Origin: Chthoniobacter sp.
GTDB lineage: Bacteria > Verrucomicrobiota > Verrucomicrobiia > Chthoniobacterales > Chthoniobacteraceae
Direction of reading: 5' to 3'
Length of the DNA: 5,869 nt
Assembly (NCBI GenBank): GCA_025352865.1
Contig: JANXSB010000505.1
Location: forward strand, 1-5,869
Shown here: piece after piece, positions 5,086 through 5,869 of the stretch
Numbering within the stretch: position 1 is the first letter of the stretch
How the letters are laid out: each line of letters opens with the position of its first letter
Made by a program: the position numbers and the translations under genes
Notes under the pieces: model-generated
Database searches by the model: none
The model's input: only the letters and a program-made list of their open reading frames with translations
Told to the model about the DNA's origin: nothing

Positions 5086-5869
5086 CAGGCGAGAGCGGGC
5101 TGCGGTTGCGCGGCGATTTGTTTCAGCCGCTTATGCACCGCCGCCACGGTTTCTTTCAGCGTCGAAGTGCCGGCGGTGAGGCCCACGTTTTCCGCTTTGC
5201 AAAACCACGCGGGATCGAGTTCCTCCGCGCGCTCGATGTGGAAAACGGCGAGCCCGGCGGCGCTCGCGGCGGTCACGAGCTGGAGGGTGTTGTTGCTGTT
5301 CAGCCCGCCGACCACGACCATCGTGTCACACTCCGCGAGCAGCTTGCGCAGCGCGTTCTGCCGGTTCTTCGTCGGTTGGCAAACGGTGTCGGTGAAACGC
5401 ACCTCGCTCTCCGGCCGCGCCGCGCGGATCGCCTCGACGAGCGCGCGCACCTTTTCCACGGGCTGCGTGGTCTGCGAGATCACGCCGTAGCGTTCGCGGT
5501 GCGGGAGGTGGAAAATGTCGCCTTCATTTTCGATCACGCAGGCGTCGGGAAAATCGCCCGTCAGTCCCTCGACCTCGACGTGCCCGCGTTTGCCGATGAC
5601 TACGGGCGCATAGCCGAGACTCACGAGCAGACCGAGCTGCCCGTGCGCGTGCCGCACCAGCGGGCACGTCCCGTCCGCCACACCGAAACCGGCCCCGCGC
5701 CAATCCGCGCGCTTCCGATCCGATGCGCCGTGCGCGGTGATCATCACCTGCGGCGTCGGTGCGGACTCACCCGCCAGCGCGCCCTCGCGCACGCCGCGCT
5801 GTGCCAGCCGTTCGCGGACGACGGGATTGTGGACGAGTTCCCCGAGGATGGTGAGCGGCCCCTGCGCCG
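5085..5869 (-). CDS. ispH: 4-hydroxy-3-methylbut-2-enyl diphosphate reductase, IspH/LytB (N-terminus outside window)
   Basis: IspH is the last enzyme of the MEP pathway: an Fe-S enzyme that reduces HMBPP to IPP and DMAPP in the cytoplasm. I read 260 residues from the right edge to the TGA at 5087-5085; the N-terminus with the first cluster cysteine lies outside. Family motifs in order, numbered from the visible start: ELVHN (10-14, substrate histidine H13), AHGAS (45-49, H46), DGTCPLV (65-71, cluster C68), GHVEVEG (95-101, with H96 and the proton-relay glutamate E98), SQTTQP (131-136), DTVCQPTKNRQ (160-170, cluster C163), GGLNSNNT (187-194) and LTAGTS (230-235). The spacings from H13 to H46, C68 and H96 match those of E. 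coli H41, H74, C96 and H124. The residue aligned with E. coli S226 is Asn (192). A GTG at 5792 is an internal valine, not the start. Two membrane-protein genes follow, the first overlapping by 1 nt. Confidence 0.96.
   Translation of the reverse strand, partial: AQGPLTILGELVHNPVVRERLAQRGVREGALAGESAPTPQVMITAHGASDRKRADWRGAGFGVADGTCPLVRHAHGQLGLLVSLGYAPVVIGKRGHVEVEGLTGDFPDACVIENEGDIFHLPHRERYGVISQTTQPVEKVRALVEAIRAARPESEVRFTDTVCQPTKNRQNALRKLLAECDTMVVVGGLNSNNTLQLVTAASAAGLAVFHIERAEELDPAWFCKAENVGLTAGTSTLKETVAAVHKRLKQIAAQPQPALA

Noticed and set aside
5790..5792. GTG as the start of ispH.
   Set aside because: The frame continues upstream with the essential ELVHN motif, so this is an internal valine.

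Overview
The window is GC-rich and densely coded, and looks like ordinary chromosome of a Verrucomicrobiota-type (PVC) bacterium, possibly Opitutus-like. That placement is inference. It rests on the Tat-exported Gfo/Idh/MocA oxidoreductase with a QKP motif, the DUF2007/zinc-ribbon protein, high GC and start codons with no recognisable Shine-Dalgarno sequence. No marker gene is present to fix the taxon. I see no tRNA, rRNA, CRISPR array, insertion sequence, phage gene or sign of recent transfer.

Layout from left to right. (1) Positions 1-994, minus strand: a sigma-54-dependent NtrC-type response regulator that runs off the left edge before its DNA-binding domain. (2) Positions 995-1182: a 188-nt gap with two inverted repeats. 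(3) Positions 1183-1563 and 1570-2994, minus strand: a two-gene unit in which a Tat-signal Gfo/Idh/MocA oxidoreductase is followed after 6 nt by a small cysteine-rich DUF2237 protein. (4) Positions 2995-3195: a divergent intergenic region. It contains one arm of a perfect 9-bp inverted repeat whose other arm covers the start codon of the plus-strand gene. (5) Positions 3196-3651, plus strand: a small protein with a DUF2007-like domain and a split zinc ribbon. (6) Positions 3658-5869, minus strand: a tight operon of ispH (5' end outside the window) and two mutually homologous polytopic membrane proteins. ispH and the first membrane gene overlap as TGATG, and the two membrane genes are 12 nt apart.

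How the genes may work together. IspH makes the isoprenoid precursors IPP and DMAPP in the MEP pathway. The two membrane proteins are translationally tied to it and their role is unknown. The oxidoreductase/DUF2237 pair looks like one transcription unit, with the oxidoreductase probably exported folded and already carrying its cofactor. The response regulator lies downstream in the same direction, but the gap suggests separate control, and its cognate kinase is not visible.

Nothing here is clearly a new system. The items most worth a second look are the start-codon hairpin at 3149-3200, the paralogous membrane-protein pair behind ispH, and the zinc ribbon split by a hydrophobic stretch.
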